Origin: Desulfuribacillus stibiiarsenatis
GTDB lineage: Bacteria > Bacillota > Bacilli > Desulfuribacillales > Desulfuribacillaceae
NCBI RefSeq assembly: GCF_001742305.1
Contig: NZ_MJAT01000038.1
Span: 62,001 to 126,000, forward strand
Length of the DNA: 64,000 bases
Direction: 5' to 3'
Shown here: positions 17,527 through 26,643 of the stretch, in pieces
Layout: every line of letters starts with the position of its first letter
Position numbering within the stretch: position 1 is the stretch's first letter
Notes under the pieces: generated by a model
What the model saw: the letters and a program-made list of their open reading frames with translations, nothing else
Told to the model about the DNA's origin: nothing
Database searches by the model: none
Translations under genes and position numbers: made by a program

Positions 17527-18519
17527 CTATTTTAAAGAATCCAGTAATTTTTTATTGTCTTCATACATCTGTGCTGGCATGTTGATATATCCTACTTGAA
17601 GAGCTAACTCACCAGCTTTTTCATTCATAAAGTAAGCGAAATCTTGAATTTGTGGATTTTCCTTGAATGACTTCTTATTTACGTATACGAAAATCGGTCT
17701 AGATAAAGGTGCGTATGTTCCATCATTGATTGTCTTCTCTGTTGGAAGGATTGCAGCTTCTCCATCCTTAGGTGAGATTGCAACTAAGTTTAACTTGTCA
17801 TGGTTTTCTTCATAGTACGCATAACCAAAGTAAGCAATACCAAACTTATCTGCTGATACACCACGTACAATGATATTATCATCTTCCGATGCTACAAAGT
17901 TAGGTGTAATTTTCTTATCTTTACCAATTATTGCTTCCACAAAGTAGTCGAACGTTCCAGAGTCTGTACCAGGGCCAAATAATTTAATTTCGGCATCTGG
18001 AAACTCTTTACGGACTTGGTTCCACTTTGTAGCTTCTCCAGTCCAAATCTTTTGTAACTCGTTTACAGAAAGATCTTTCACGAAATCATTTTGCTTACTA
18101 ACAACTACAGATAAACCGTCATATGCTAATGGTAGTTCTACATACTCAATGCCATTTTTCTCAGCTGCTTCTTTCTCTTCACCTTTTATGTGACGAGAAG
18201 CGTTACTCATGTCAGTTTCACCAGCAGTGAACTTCTTGAATCCTCCACCTGTTCCAGATACCCCAACTGTCACTCTTACATTTGGCTGAACAGATCTATA
18301 TTCTTCAGCAATAGCTTCTTGAATTGGGTAAACTGTAGAAGAACCATCAATTAGTACATTTCCTGATAATTTAGGTGCTTCTGCTTTTGGTGCTTCTGCT
18401 TGCGGTTTTTCTGGTGATGGAGCTGCTGGCGTTGCAGTGCCGCCTCCACAAGCAACTGTAAATACCATTAGTGAAGCTACTACTAATAAAAGTACGGCTT
18501 TTTTGAAACTTTTCGACAT
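17527..18519 (-). CDS. pstS: Phosphate-binding lipoprotein PstS
   Basis: The extracellular phosphate receptor of the Pst importer, 330 residues. A lipoprotein signal (hydrophobic stretch then lipobox FTVAC with Cys24) is followed by a Pro/Ala/Glu linker. The binding domain has [22 protein letters not shown] and [12 protein letters not shown] phosphate-contact motifs. Ribosome site AGGAGG. It leads the operon behind a Pho box. Confidence 0.95.
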   Translation of the reverse strand: MSKSFKKAVLLLVVASLMVFTVACGGGTATPAAPSPEKPQAEAPKAEAPKLSGNVLIDGSSTVYPIQEAIAEEYRSVQPNVRVTVGVSGTGGGFKKFTAGETDMSNASRHIKGEEKEAAEKNGIEYVELPLAYDGLSVVVSKQNDFVKDLSVNELQKIWTGEATKWNQVRKEFPDAEIKLFGPGTDSGTFDYFVEAIIGKDKKITPNFVASEDDNIIVRGVSADKFGIAYFGYAYYEENHDKLNLVAISPKDGEAAILPTEKTINDGTYAPLSRPIFVYVNKKSFKENPQIQDFAYFMNEKAGELALQVGYINMPAQMYEDNKKLLDSLK

Positions 18520-18593
18520 TGTTAAGTACCCTCCTGGAAATTCCCATTTAATTTATGTTTGTTTTATGAGGATGTCCCTCACTTACATTTTTT

Positions 18594-18647
18594 ATTGTAA
18601 CGTGCGTATATTGAGTTGGTTTTAATGAATTGTTAAGGTTTTGTAAA
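18594..18647 (-). promoter_or_regulatory. Pho box and promoter of pstSCAB-phoU
   Basis: Leftward strand: four PhoP-type half-sites at 11-bp intervals, TTTACA (18647-18642), TTAACA (18636-18631), TTAAAA (18625-18620) and TCAATA (18614-18609). Nine bases further is a -10 TACAAT (18599-18594). No good -35 is present, as expected of a PhoP-activated promoter. Confidence 0.82.
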
Positions 18648-18666
18648 GATGTCCACTATAAATGTA

Positions 18667-18710
18667 AAAGGCCATGAAAGACGTAGATACCCACGTTTTT
18701 CATGGCCTTT
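18667..18710 (-). terminator. Terminator after the coat-like gene
   Basis: A long hairpin (GGCCATGAAA pairing with TTTCATGGCC, extended by ACGT/ACGT) followed leftward by TTTTAC. It ends the gene at 18742 just before the pst Pho box. Confidence 0.78.
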
Positions 18711-18741
18711 GATTAGACCATAGCTAATCAACAGCTTTTTA

Positions 18742-19305
18742 TTATCTCATTGGATTGGAATCAGTATACCCATGGTACTGGGATTGTTGTATGCCTGATG
18801 GCATGTAAGACGAACCCGTATTCATCGAATTAGTCGATCCATTTTGAGATCTTTGATGATATTGCGTACCACCCTGCATTTGATTCATCATATTCATGTT
18901 AGACATGGAACCACTCGTACTTGACATTGGATGGCTCGTACTTGACATTGGATAGCTCGCACTTGACATGGACGACATATGTGTTGGCATATGCGACATA
19001 TGGCTCACACCGCTACTCATTGTCGTATTCATAACGGCAGTCTCTAATTGCTGGCAAATCTGATTTGCTTGTTGCATTTTGTGAATGGCAGACTGATGGC
19101 CTTGAAGGGCAGTTTGAATCATCTGTGTCGCTTGTCTTTCTCTTCTTGCAATATCTTCTAATTGCGACGCGTTTTGTTGCTCCTGTTGTAGCATTTGTTG
19201 ATACATAGAGTTTGATTGCTGCGTTTGTTGAATCAACTGGCTTAACAATTGTTGACATTGATTGATTTGCTCAGAAATATTTTGACTGCTCATTTGATTG
19301 TACAT
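18742..19305 (-). CDS. Met/Ser/Gln-rich coat-like protein
   Basis: Not a named family as far as I can tell. Of 187 residues, the first 100 form a Gln-rich coiled coil (CQQLLSQLIQQTQQ, MLQQEQQN). The rest is a low-complexity Met/Ser/His/Pro/Tyr region with short repeats of the type PMSSTSxPMSS. Such composition is common in spore coat proteins and in proteins next to the spore surface. The ATG at 19305 is chosen because AGGAGG lies about 10 bp upstream; the frame from 19341 runs through that ribosome site. Single gene with its own terminator. Confidence 0.65.
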   Translation of the reverse strand: MYNQMSSQNISEQINQCQQLLSQLIQQTQQSNSMYQQMLQQEQQNASQLEDIARRERQATQMIQTALQGHQSAIHKMQQANQICQQLETAVMNTTMSSGVSHMSHMPTHMSSMSSASYPMSSTSHPMSSTSGSMSNMNMMNQMQGGTQYHQRSQNGSTNSMNTGSSYMPSGIQQSQYHGYTDSNPMR

Positions 19306-19432
19306 TATTGGGTGTCCTCCTAAAGAGATATTTTGAACCATTCACTATTCTTTGTTGTTGTCCAAAATACATTAGCGGTAATATATACCTCATTTGAATT
19401 ATCATTGGAAGAGACATATTCCTGAAAACACA

Positions 19433-19461
19433 TTGACTTTTTGTCATAATATATGTAAAAT
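19433..19461 (+). promoter_or_regulatory. Promoter of tRNA-Leu(CAA)
   Basis: TTGACT (19433-19438), exactly 17 bp, TAAAAT (19456-19461), 29 bp before the tRNA 5' end. Confidence 0.75.
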
Positions 19462-19490
19462 AAAATTTGTGATAAAAAATCACGCAGCAT

Positions 19491-19572
19491 GCCGGAGTGG
19501 CGGAATGGCAGACGCATACGACTCAAAATCGTACGGGCAACCGTGCCGGTTCAAGTCCGGCCTTCGGTACCA
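19491..19572 (+). tRNA. tRNA-Leu (CAA)
   Basis: Class II tRNA of 82 nt with an encoded CCA. Anticodon loop CTCAAAA gives CAA. The acceptor GCCGGAG pairs with CTTCGGT, leaving a G-U as the terminal pair. T-loop GGTTCAAGTCC. Confidence 0.94.
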
Positions 19573-19587
19573 AACAAAGCATACAAA

Positions 19588-19627
19588 AAACACAAGCACT
19601 GATATTCAGTGCTTGTGTTTTTTTGTT
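19588..19627 (+). terminator. Terminator of tRNA-Leu(CAA)
   Basis: A perfect stem (AAACACAAGCACTGA with TCAGTGCTTGTGTTT, 3-base loop) followed by TTTT. The transcript holds only this tRNA. Confidence 0.9.
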
Positions 19628-19641
19628 TCATCCTAACGAAA

Positions 19642-19776
19642 TTATCTACCGTGAATTAACGCTGGTAGACATTTTACACAAACATATCCTTCTTTCCCTT
19701 CAACTACTGCCTTAATAAGGACACGCTCATCTTCGTTCTTACTGCAAACAGTACAGCTACGTTTTTCTTCTGACAT
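19642..19776 (-). CDS. Small zinc-ribbon protein, 44 aa
   Basis: A short gene found by reading the leftward strand. It has an ATG at 19776, a ribosome site AGGGGG 6 bp upstream and a TAA at 19642. The protein begins MSEEKRSCTVCSKNEDER and ends YVCVKCLPALIHGR. Two CxxC pairs (CTVC and CVKC) about 25 residues apart predict one zinc ribbon resembling the ClpX-type C4 zinc-binding domain. It lies between phoR and tRNA-Leu. Function unknown; the good ribosome site and intact Cys pairs argue it is real. Confidence 0.72.
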   Translation of the reverse strand: MSEEKRSCTVCSKNEDERVLIKAVVEGKEGYVCVKCLPALIHGR

Positions 19777-19906
19777 TTTGTAACCCCCTAGTCTATTTGT
19801 AACATTGATAGCATTACTATCTGATGTTTAATCTTTACTTAAGACTAGTGTAACAAAGTTTTCATTTTTTATAAGTGATTCGGGTCAACTTAATTCGTGA
19901 GATTAA

Positions 19907-21673
19907 TCACTTCGTGAATGTAATACGGAAAGTTGTTCCCACTCCGACTTTACTTTCCACTTCTAGGTTGCCATTGTGAATATCTACTATATGTTTAACA
20001 ATTGATAGCCCTAATCCAGTACCACCGGATGCACGACTTCTATCCTTATGCACACGATAAAATCGTTCAAAAATCCTTGGTAAGTCTTTTTCTGGAATTC
20101 CAATACCATTATCTTCAACCTCAAGGACGATCCAGTTATCAAACTCATTAATTCTCGTATAGACTGTGGAATTCTCTTTTGAATACGTTAACGCATTGCT
20201 TATTAAATTGATAAATACTTGTTTCATTCGATCGCGATTGACAAAATGAAAAATCTTTTCTTTATTTGATTCAAATTTTAAGGATTTTCCGCTCTTTGTT
20301 GCTTCGTTTCCTAAATTCTTTATGACATCGCTAGCAATCTGAACCAGATCTTCATTATGCTTTTCAATCGCGTAGACACTGGACTCAATTTTCGACAGTT
20401 CTAACAAATCGTGCACAAGCTTACTCAGGCGATCGGACTCTTTATAAATAATATTGGTAAACTCCAGCGTTGTATCTTTATCGTCAATCACTCCATCGAT
20501 GATCGTTTCTGCGAAACCTTTAATCGAAGTTATCGGCGTTTTCAACTCATGGGATACGTTCGCTACGAATTCCGCCCTAATTTGCTCTAGGCGTTTAATA
20601 TCGCTAATATCATGAATTACAACAATTACACTATGTATCAATCGGTTGATATTTCGTATTGGTACGATACTTACCTCTACTACCCTAAGAATGGAAGTTT
20701 GTATCTTAATTTGGTCTCGATAAAACTCGCCCCGTTGGAGTGCGTCTTCAATAAATTCTTGCAGACCATAGGGACCTAACACATCGGAGTAATGTCTGGA
20801 AATCAAACTTTCCTTACTAGCTACCAGAATCCTTTCCGCTGAAGGATTCGTGTAACGTACTTGTCCCTTTTGATTAATGAGAATCACGCCACTTAACATG
20901 TTGTTTAATACGCCTTCTAACTTACTTTTCTCATCAGACAGCTCTGTAACCTTTTCTCGAATTGCTTGAATCATTCGATTCAAGGTCGTCGCTAATAAAT
21001 CAAATTCGTCCTTACGATTGACATACACTCTATGTTCAAATTGACCTTCCGTAACCTTCCCAGCGATGGAAGTGATTTTCTTTAAAGGATTGGATATATC
21101 CCTCCAAATAAAGAAACCAACAATTACACCTAAAAGTGTGAAAACAATCATGATAATCACTAGCAGCAGAAACTTCTGATTCAATTTGTTATCAATCATT
21201 TCTTCCATCGGATACGATACCAATATGAACTGAGGAACATCAAAGCTTAGTCGATAGATTACCATTAAATGTTCTTTGTGATCCTTCATACTTTTCTTTT
21301 TGAAGAACATATGCTCATTGGAATTATTCCGCATGAAATCGGATAAATAATCGGAAAAGGCGATAAATTGTTGTTCTAATTGCTTATGATTCTGTGGTTT
21401 TGCTTCCCATACTACCTGCAAATCACGATCATAGATATTGATGATTACATCCTCATCAGCGTATTTCTTACTGATATTTGTTAGGTACCGTTGGACTTCA
21501 GCTTCCGTGTTAAGATACTCAACATTGCCAAGATTTGCAATCCATTGATCACGATATGCTTCTTCCATATCTATTTCATACCAATACTGCCATAGCATAG
21601 TCATAATGATTGAAGTAACCAGAATCAATACAGTGAGTGGTACTACAATGGTCCATCGAAAACTTCTAGTCAT
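19907..21673 (-). CDS. phoR: Sensor histidine kinase PhoR
   Basis: A 588-residue membrane kinase for phosphate starvation. Membrane helices lie at about 9-29 and 168-190, around an extracytoplasmic sensor region. Then follow HAMP (about 191-245), PAS (about 252-355), the phospho-acceptor helix FVANVSHELKTP (His375), N-box NLISNALTYS, G1 EDNGIGIP and G2 GGTGLGLSIV. It starts behind AAGGAGAT, 27 bp after phoP. WalK/ResE-like kinases have the same layout. The PhoR call rests on phoP pairing, the polA/mdh synteny and nearby Pho boxes. Confidence 0.9.
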   Translation of the reverse strand: MTRSFRWTIVVPLTVLILVTSIIMTMLWQYWYEIDMEEAYRDQWIANLGNVEYLNTEAEVQRYLTNISKKYADEDVIINIYDRDLQVVWEAKPQNHKQLEQQFIAFSDYLSDFMRNNSNEHMFFKKKSMKDHKEHLMVIYRLSFDVPQFILVSYPMEEMIDNKLNQKFLLLVIIMIVFTLLGVIVGFFIWRDISNPLKKITSIAGKVTEGQFEHRVYVNRKDEFDLLATTLNRMIQAIREKVTELSDEKSKLEGVLNNMLSGVILINQKGQVRYTNPSAERILVASKESLISRHYSDVLGPYGLQEFIEDALQRGEFYRDQIKIQTSILRVVEVSIVPIRNINRLIHSVIVVIHDISDIKRLEQIRAEFVANVSHELKTPITSIKGFAETIIDGVIDDKDTTLEFTNIIYKESDRLSKLVHDLLELSKIESSVYAIEKHNEDLVQIASDVIKNLGNEATKSGKSLKFESNKEKIFHFVNRDRMKQVFINLISNALTYSKENSTVYTRINEFDNWIVLEVEDNGIGIPEKDLPRIFERFYRVHKDRSRASGGTGLGLSIVKHIVDIHNGNLEVESKVGVGTTFRITFTK

Positions 21674-21700
21674 ACATTATCTCCTTGAAAAATGAGCCAG

Positions 21701-22414
21701 TTATTGATTGTTTTTATAATCGATTTTGTAACCAATGCCTCGAATCGTCTTTATATATTGAGGCTTTTTCGGATCTTCTTCAATTTTCTCTCGCAAATGA
21801 CTGACATGGACGTCTACAATTCTAGTATCCCCTACGAAGTCATAGTTCCAAACTGTGTTTAGCAGGTGGTCACGACTAATGACCCGCCCCTTATTCGTTA
21901 CTAGGACCTTTAACAATTCAAATTCTTTCGGAGTCAGTTCTATTAATTGATTGTGAAACGTTACCTCGTAAGTACTGATATTGACAATCAAATCCCCAAT
22001 ACTAATAATCTCTTCTGGATTCTCTTCCTTTTCCATACTTGCTTCCGAGGTTCTTCGTAATACCGCTTTTACCCTTGCCATTAACTCTCGCGGGCTAAAA
22101 GGCTTTGTTATATAATCATCTGCACCTAGTTCAAGACCTAAGACTTTATCGAATTCATCATCTTTAGCACTTGCCATGATGATTGGAACTTTAATTTTAT
22201 TCTGACGAATTGATTTACATACGTCCATGCCATCCATACCTGGTAGCATAAGATCTAGGATAATTAAGGCGAGTTTCTGTGTTGCAGCAATTTCTACTGC
22301 CTTTTCTCCATCCGTTGCAGTGAGCGTTTCATAACCTGCTTTTTCTAAATTGAATGTAATTAGTTTTAAAATCGATTCTTCATCGTCGACAACTAGAATT
22401 TTTCTGCTACTCAT
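21701..22414 (-). CDS. phoP: Response regulator PhoP
   Basis: A 237-residue OmpR/PhoB-class regulator. The receiver domain has KILVVDDEE, phospho-acceptor Asp54 in LIILDLMLPGMDG and the conserved Lys in DDYITKPFSPREL. The C-terminal winged helix has ELTPKEFELLKVLV and TRIVDVHVSHLREKI. The ATG at 22414 follows GAGGGGGAGC; the longer frame to 22501 has no ribosome site and reads through the promoter. It probably binds the two Pho boxes in this window. No clear Pho box was seen before phoP itself. Confidence 0.93.
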   Translation of the reverse strand: MSSRKILVVDDEESILKLITFNLEKAGYETLTATDGEKAVEIAATQKLALIILDLMLPGMDGMDVCKSIRQNKIKVPIIMASAKDDEFDKVLGLELGADDYITKPFSPRELMARVKAVLRRTSEASMEKEENPEEIISIGDLIVNISTYEVTFHNQLIELTPKEFELLKVLVTNKGRVISRDHLLNTVWNYDFVGDTRIVDVHVSHLREKIEEDPKKPQYIKTIRGIGYKIDYKNNQ

Positions 22415-22429
22415 TTCTGCTCCCCCTCT

Positions 22430-22499
22430 TGTCTCATGATGTAAGAATAACAAAAATTCAAAAAAATATAAAGAAAACTTAGTATTTGCCAAGCTAATC
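22430..22499 (-). promoter_or_regulatory. phoPR promoter region containing a repeat remnant
   Basis: Leftward strand TTGGCA (22487-22482), 16 bp, TATATT. The -35 lies within a decayed copy of the window's dispersed repeat (22473-22499, reverse strand GCTTGGCAAATACTAAGTTTTC). This resembles GCTTGGCGAATGCCTAGTTTTC in the copy before narK. Assignment of the promoter is tentative. Confidence 0.4.
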
Positions 22500-22528
22500 A
22501 AAAAAAGTATAGCAAGACGCTATACTTT
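22500..22528 (-). terminator. Terminator of the CBS-chemoreceptor gene
   Basis: AAAGTATAGC and GCTATACTTT form a 10-bp stem with loop GTCTT, followed leftward by TTTTTTT. It lies 13 bp after the stop codon. Confidence 0.9.
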
Positions 22529-22540
22529 AGAATCTTTGAT

Positions 22541-23653
22541 TTATTCTTCTGTTACTATACTTTGTGCATTTTTTTTCGTATTCTCATATAGTTGCTGTAA
22601 GACTTTCGTCATTTTCACGGCGTCTTTTGATGCTTGCATAGATAGTTGGTTCACTTTATCCATTTCTTGATTGGATTTTGTAATTTCATATACTAATGTA
22701 TGAAATGATTGTTTCGTGGAATCTAAAACCCTTCTTACTTCTTCTACTTCATGAAGGCTTTCAATGGTGGTGTTAGAATTATCTTTAATCATAAGAAATA
22801 TATTCACCATTTGGTCTTTAATTTCCTTTGAAACCTGCGATGTATGACCAGCAAGTTTCCTCACTTCCCCTGCAACCACAGCAAACCCACGACCATGCTC
22901 GCCAGCTCGTGCCGACTCAATCGATGCATTTAATGATAGGATGTTGGTCTGGTCGGCTAAAGAAAGAATATTCTCAACGAATTTTAGTAGTTCTTCACTT
23001 TTTTCCTGAAGTGATAGCGATAAGTCACTTTGCATCTTTGAGATATTTGTAACACTCTGATATACAGAATCCATTTTCACTAGCTTTTCTTTACTATCTT
23101 CCATTACATCCATGAGTGCCTCAAAGTCTTTCACATGGGAGTGAATATGTGCACTCACAGTGTTAAATGATTCGCTTAGATCATTTGCGTTTTTCACGCT
23201 ATCCGTAAGCTTGTCTGCTTGTAAAAGCATACTATCTCGCTGAAACGAATTAACTTTCAATAATAACGCTCTGATGCTTAAAGTACGAATCCCATATATG
23301 GTACTTACTATGATTGGATCGTATAGGTTTTCTTCCTTGCGTTCCATTGCTTTCTTTATTACTGTATGTAATGGCTCATCTTCATGAATCATTAAATAGT
23401 TGGTCTCCATAAGATTCGTTATCGAACGATATAGATATAAATCATTATTAAATCTTTGTCCCAATTGCCTATATAAGTGTGAACGAACTACAATTCCAGC
23501 AATTTTGTCCTTCTCCATAATCACAATTAAAGCAGCATCTTTGTGTTTTTCAAACAGCTCTGTAATTTCATTTACATTTTGTGTAATGGATGCAAGTATG
23601 GGTACTCGGCTGATTTCTAAATACGTACTTTTATGATCGAGTAATGTGTTCAA
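22541..23653 (-). CDS. Soluble chemoreceptor-like protein with CBS-type input
   Basis: A 370-residue protein with no membrane segment. Residues 10-135 look like a pair of CBS modules ([19 protein letters not shown], then [21 protein letters not shown]). Residues about 145-370 are the helical signalling part of methyl-accepting chemotaxis proteins. The hairpin tip is [20 protein letters not shown] (232-251), followed by [20 protein letters not shown] pairs usually bind adenine nucleotides, so it may report energy state to CheA. TTG start at 23653 behind GAGGAG. Monocistronic with its own terminator. No che genes are in the window. Confidence 0.82.
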   Translation of the reverse strand: MNTLLDHKSTYLEISRVPILASITQNVNEITELFEKHKDAALIVIMEKDKIAGIVVRSHLYRQLGQRFNNDLYLYRSITNLMETNYLMIHEDEPLHTVIKKAMERKEENLYDPIIVSTIYGIRTLSIRALLLKVNSFQRDSMLLQADKLTDSVKNANDLSESFNTVSAHIHSHVKDFEALMDVMEDSKEKLVKMDSVYQSVTNISKMQSDLSLSLQEKSEELLKFVENILSLADQTNILSLNASIESARAGEHGRGFAVVAGEVRKLAGHTSQVSKEIKDQMVNIFLMIKDNSNTTIESLHEVEEVRRVLDSTKQSFHTLVYEITKSNQEMDKVNQLSMQASKDAVKMTKVLQQLYENTKKNAQSIVTEE

Positions 23654-23811
23654 TCGGTGTGCTCCTCTGCTATGTAATGCTTCCTTCTGTATCTAGATTA
23701 GCAGATGTATATTAAGAGCATGTAAACCTTTCGCGAACTTTTGTTAAAAGTACTGTATGAAGAAGAAAAAAAGCCAGATGCATATGATTTAATGCATACT
23801 GACTTTAACTC

Positions 23812-23880
23812 AGCGGCGTTACTAATACTCCCCTTCTATAAGCGGAAGTATTAGTAACGCCTTGCCTCGAAATAAGTATT
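23812..23880. repeat. Structured intergenic repeat (copy G)
   Basis: Begins CTCAGCGGCGTTACT and contains a perfect 15-bp inverted repeat (GGCGTTACTAATACT with AGTATTAGTAACGCC), followed by CTCGAAATAAGT. Both the beginning and the end match the larger element at 25381-25550. It lies in the gap between the chemoreceptor gene and fumarase. Confidence 0.65.
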
Positions 23881-23897
23881 ATCTAAAAGCATCTATA

Positions 23898-24455
23898 TTA
23901 CATTGGTTGTGAGTACTGTTTTACCCCTTCTTCGTAAAGGTCGTTACCATGAACGTCATTAACAACGATTGCTGGAAAATCAACGACTTTTAGTTTGCGA
24001 ATAGCCTCTGCACCTAGTTCTTCGTAAGCAATAATCTCTGCTTCTTGAATTGATTTCGCAATCAGGGCTGCCGCCCCACCAACTGCCGCTAAATACGCTG
24101 CGTTATGGTTTACCATAGCATCACGAACTTCTTGACTGCGTGACCCCTTACCTACCATGCCTTTCAAACCCTGCTCAATCAGTCTTGGAGCATAAGAGTC
24201 CATTCTATAACTCGTTGTCGGCCCAGCAGAACCTATAACTTTTCCTGGCTTCGCTGGAGATGGCCCTACGTAATAGATAAACTGACCTTGAATGTCAAAA
24301 GGTAGTTCCTTTCCTTCATCAAGCAATTCTACTAGTTTCTTATGTGCCGCATCCCTTGCAGTATATATATAGCCTGTGAGAAGCACACGGTCGCCTGCTT
24401 TTAACTTACGGATATCTTCATCTGTTGCTGGTGTAGTGATTCGAACCCAATCCAT
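23898..24455 (-). CDS. Fumarate hydratase class I, beta subunit
   Basis: The C-terminal half of the two-subunit [4Fe-4S] fumarase, 185 residues. It carries the swivel domain with LTGYIYTARDAAHKKL, YVGPSPAKPGKVIGSAGPTT and GKGSRSQEV. The subunit pair interconverts fumarate and malate. The start at 24455 follows AGGAGGTG, 11 bp after the alpha subunit. Related L-tartrate dehydratase cannot be ruled out by sequence alone, but mdh next door supports fumarase. Confidence 0.9.
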   Translation of the reverse strand: MDWVRITTPATDEDIRKLKAGDRVLLTGYIYTARDAAHKKLVELLDEGKELPFDIQGQFIYYVGPSPAKPGKVIGSAGPTTSYRMDSYAPRLIEQGLKGMVGKGSRSQEVRDAMVNHNAAYLAAVGGAAALIAKSIQEAEIIAYEELGAEAIRKLKVVDFPAIVVNDVHGNDLYEEGVKQYSQPM

Positions 24456-24466
24456 CAGAGCACCTC

Positions 24467-25309
24467 CTATAATTTCACTGACTTGTGTCTAGCCGCATGG
24501 CAATTAATATTGACTGCCACTGGTAAAGACGCAATGTGAGCAGGATAAACATCAATGAATACATCTAACGCTGTCGTTGTTCCACCTAATCCTTGTGGTC
24601 CAATCCCAAGCTTATTAATCTTTGTCAGAAGCTCCACTTCCAATGCTGCAATCTCAGGATCAGCATGACGTTCCCCAATATTGCGTAACAGCGATTTCTT
24701 CGCGAGTAGTGCTGATTTCTCAAATGTTCCACCAATCCCTACTCCTACAACGATTGGAGGACAAGGGTTAGGACCCGCTTCTCTGACTCGCTGGATTACA
24801 AAATTCTTAACACCTTCTACTCCATCAGCAGGCTTCAACATCTTAATACCACTCATATTCTCGCTACCGCCACCCTTTGGAGCGATAGTAATCTTCACTT
24901 CATTGCCAGATACTAAATCGATATGTATTACAGCGGGAGTGTTATCCCCTGTATTCTTGCGATTTAGCGGATGCTCTACAATGGACTTTCTTAAGTATCC
25001 ATCCGTATAGCCTTGTCTTACCCCTTCATTAATAGCATCCGTCAATGTTCCACCTTGGATATGAACATCCTGGCCTAACTCCACGAAGAATACCGCATAT
25101 CCAGTATCTTGACACATTGGTACGCGCTCATTTTTTGCAATTTCAGCGTTTTCCAATAATTGCTCGAGAATTCCCTTGCCAGTTGGACTTGCTTCACTCT
25201 CATGGTAGCTCTTGAAAGCGTCGACGACATCCTGGCCTAAATCATAGTTCGCTGTCATACATAATTCTTTTACTGCTGCCGTGATTGAATCTACATGAAT
25301 TTCCTTCAT
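24467..25309 (-). CDS. Fumarate hydratase class I, alpha subunit
   Basis: The iron-sulfur subunit, about 280 residues. Three cysteines placed to hold the [4Fe-4S] cluster are VPMCQDTG, GPNPCPPIVVGVGIGG and NINCHAARH. The loop KGGGSENMSG is typical. The ATG at 25309 is preferred to the GTG at 25318 because of the GGTGAGG ribosome site. These enzymes are oxygen-sensitive and common in anaerobes, while B. subtilis uses the iron-free class II enzyme. Confidence 0.91.
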   Translation of the reverse strand: MKEIHVDSITAAVKELCMTANYDLGQDVVDAFKSYHESEASPTGKGILEQLLENAEIAKNERVPMCQDTGYAVFFVELGQDVHIQGGTLTDAINEGVRQGYTDGYLRKSIVEHPLNRKNTGDNTPAVIHIDLVSGNEVKITIAPKGGGSENMSGIKMLKPADGVEGVKNFVIQRVREAGPNPCPPIVVGVGIGGTFEKSALLAKKSLLRNIGERHADPEIAALEVELLTKINKLGIGPQGLGGTTTALDVFIDVYPAHIASLPVAVNINCHAARHKSVKL

Positions 25310-25380
25310 AGACCTCACCCCATCTTTGTAAAATATTATTGTATTTTATATAACAAATAATCTATTAGTACGAATATTAT

Positions 25381-25550
25381 CTCAGCGGCGTTACTATTAC
25401 TCCCACTTCTACAGAATGGTTCTTCTATTTTTAAAATAATTAGAACCATAACGTACCCTTAGGTGAAAGTGAGTGATAAGTGCCGCCAAGCTTCGAAATA
25501 AGTGCAACTAAAGTTCAGTTGGAATAAAAACTCCATCTGAACTAAGTTTT
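25381..25550 (+). repeat. Large structured repeat between fumarase and mdh (copy F)
   Basis: About 170 bp with three nested or consecutive stems. An outer, imperfect stem joins GGCGTTACTATTACTC (from 25387) to GAGTGATAAGTGCCGCC (to 25487). Inside it ATGGTTCT pairs with AGAACCAT. Next comes the conserved GAAATAAGTGCAACTAA (25495-25511), then a third hairpin (AGTTCAG 25512-25518 with CTGAACT 25537-25543) and AAGTTTT. The conserved tail matches the copies at 26644 and 56577. No open frame. Confidence 0.65.
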
Positions 25551-25571
25551 CTTTAAGAATATTATTAACGG

Positions 25572-25597
25572 AAAAATCCCCGGGAAAATCCCCGGGG
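25572..25597 (-). terminator. Terminator of mdh
   Basis: CCCCGGG and CCCGGGG with loop GATTTT, followed leftward by ATTTTT. 18 bp after the mdh stop. Confidence 0.92.
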
Positions 25598-25614
25598 TAT
25601 TCATTTGATGTAGA

Positions 25615-26562
<948 letters not shown>

Positions 26563-26643
26563 TTAATCTTGAAAATCATCTATAAGAATATATTACTACT
26601 GATAAGAGTACTAAGCCAAGATAATTATTTGAATATTATAAAG

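Noticed and set aside
19870-19915. phoR terminator (AAGTGATT...AATCACTT)
   Set aside because: The 8-bp arms are about 24 bases apart, overlap the stop region and are not followed by T residues.
22541-23653. Membrane chemoreceptor
   Set aside because: No hydrophobic segment of sufficient length is present; the N-terminal half is better explained by two CBS-like modules.
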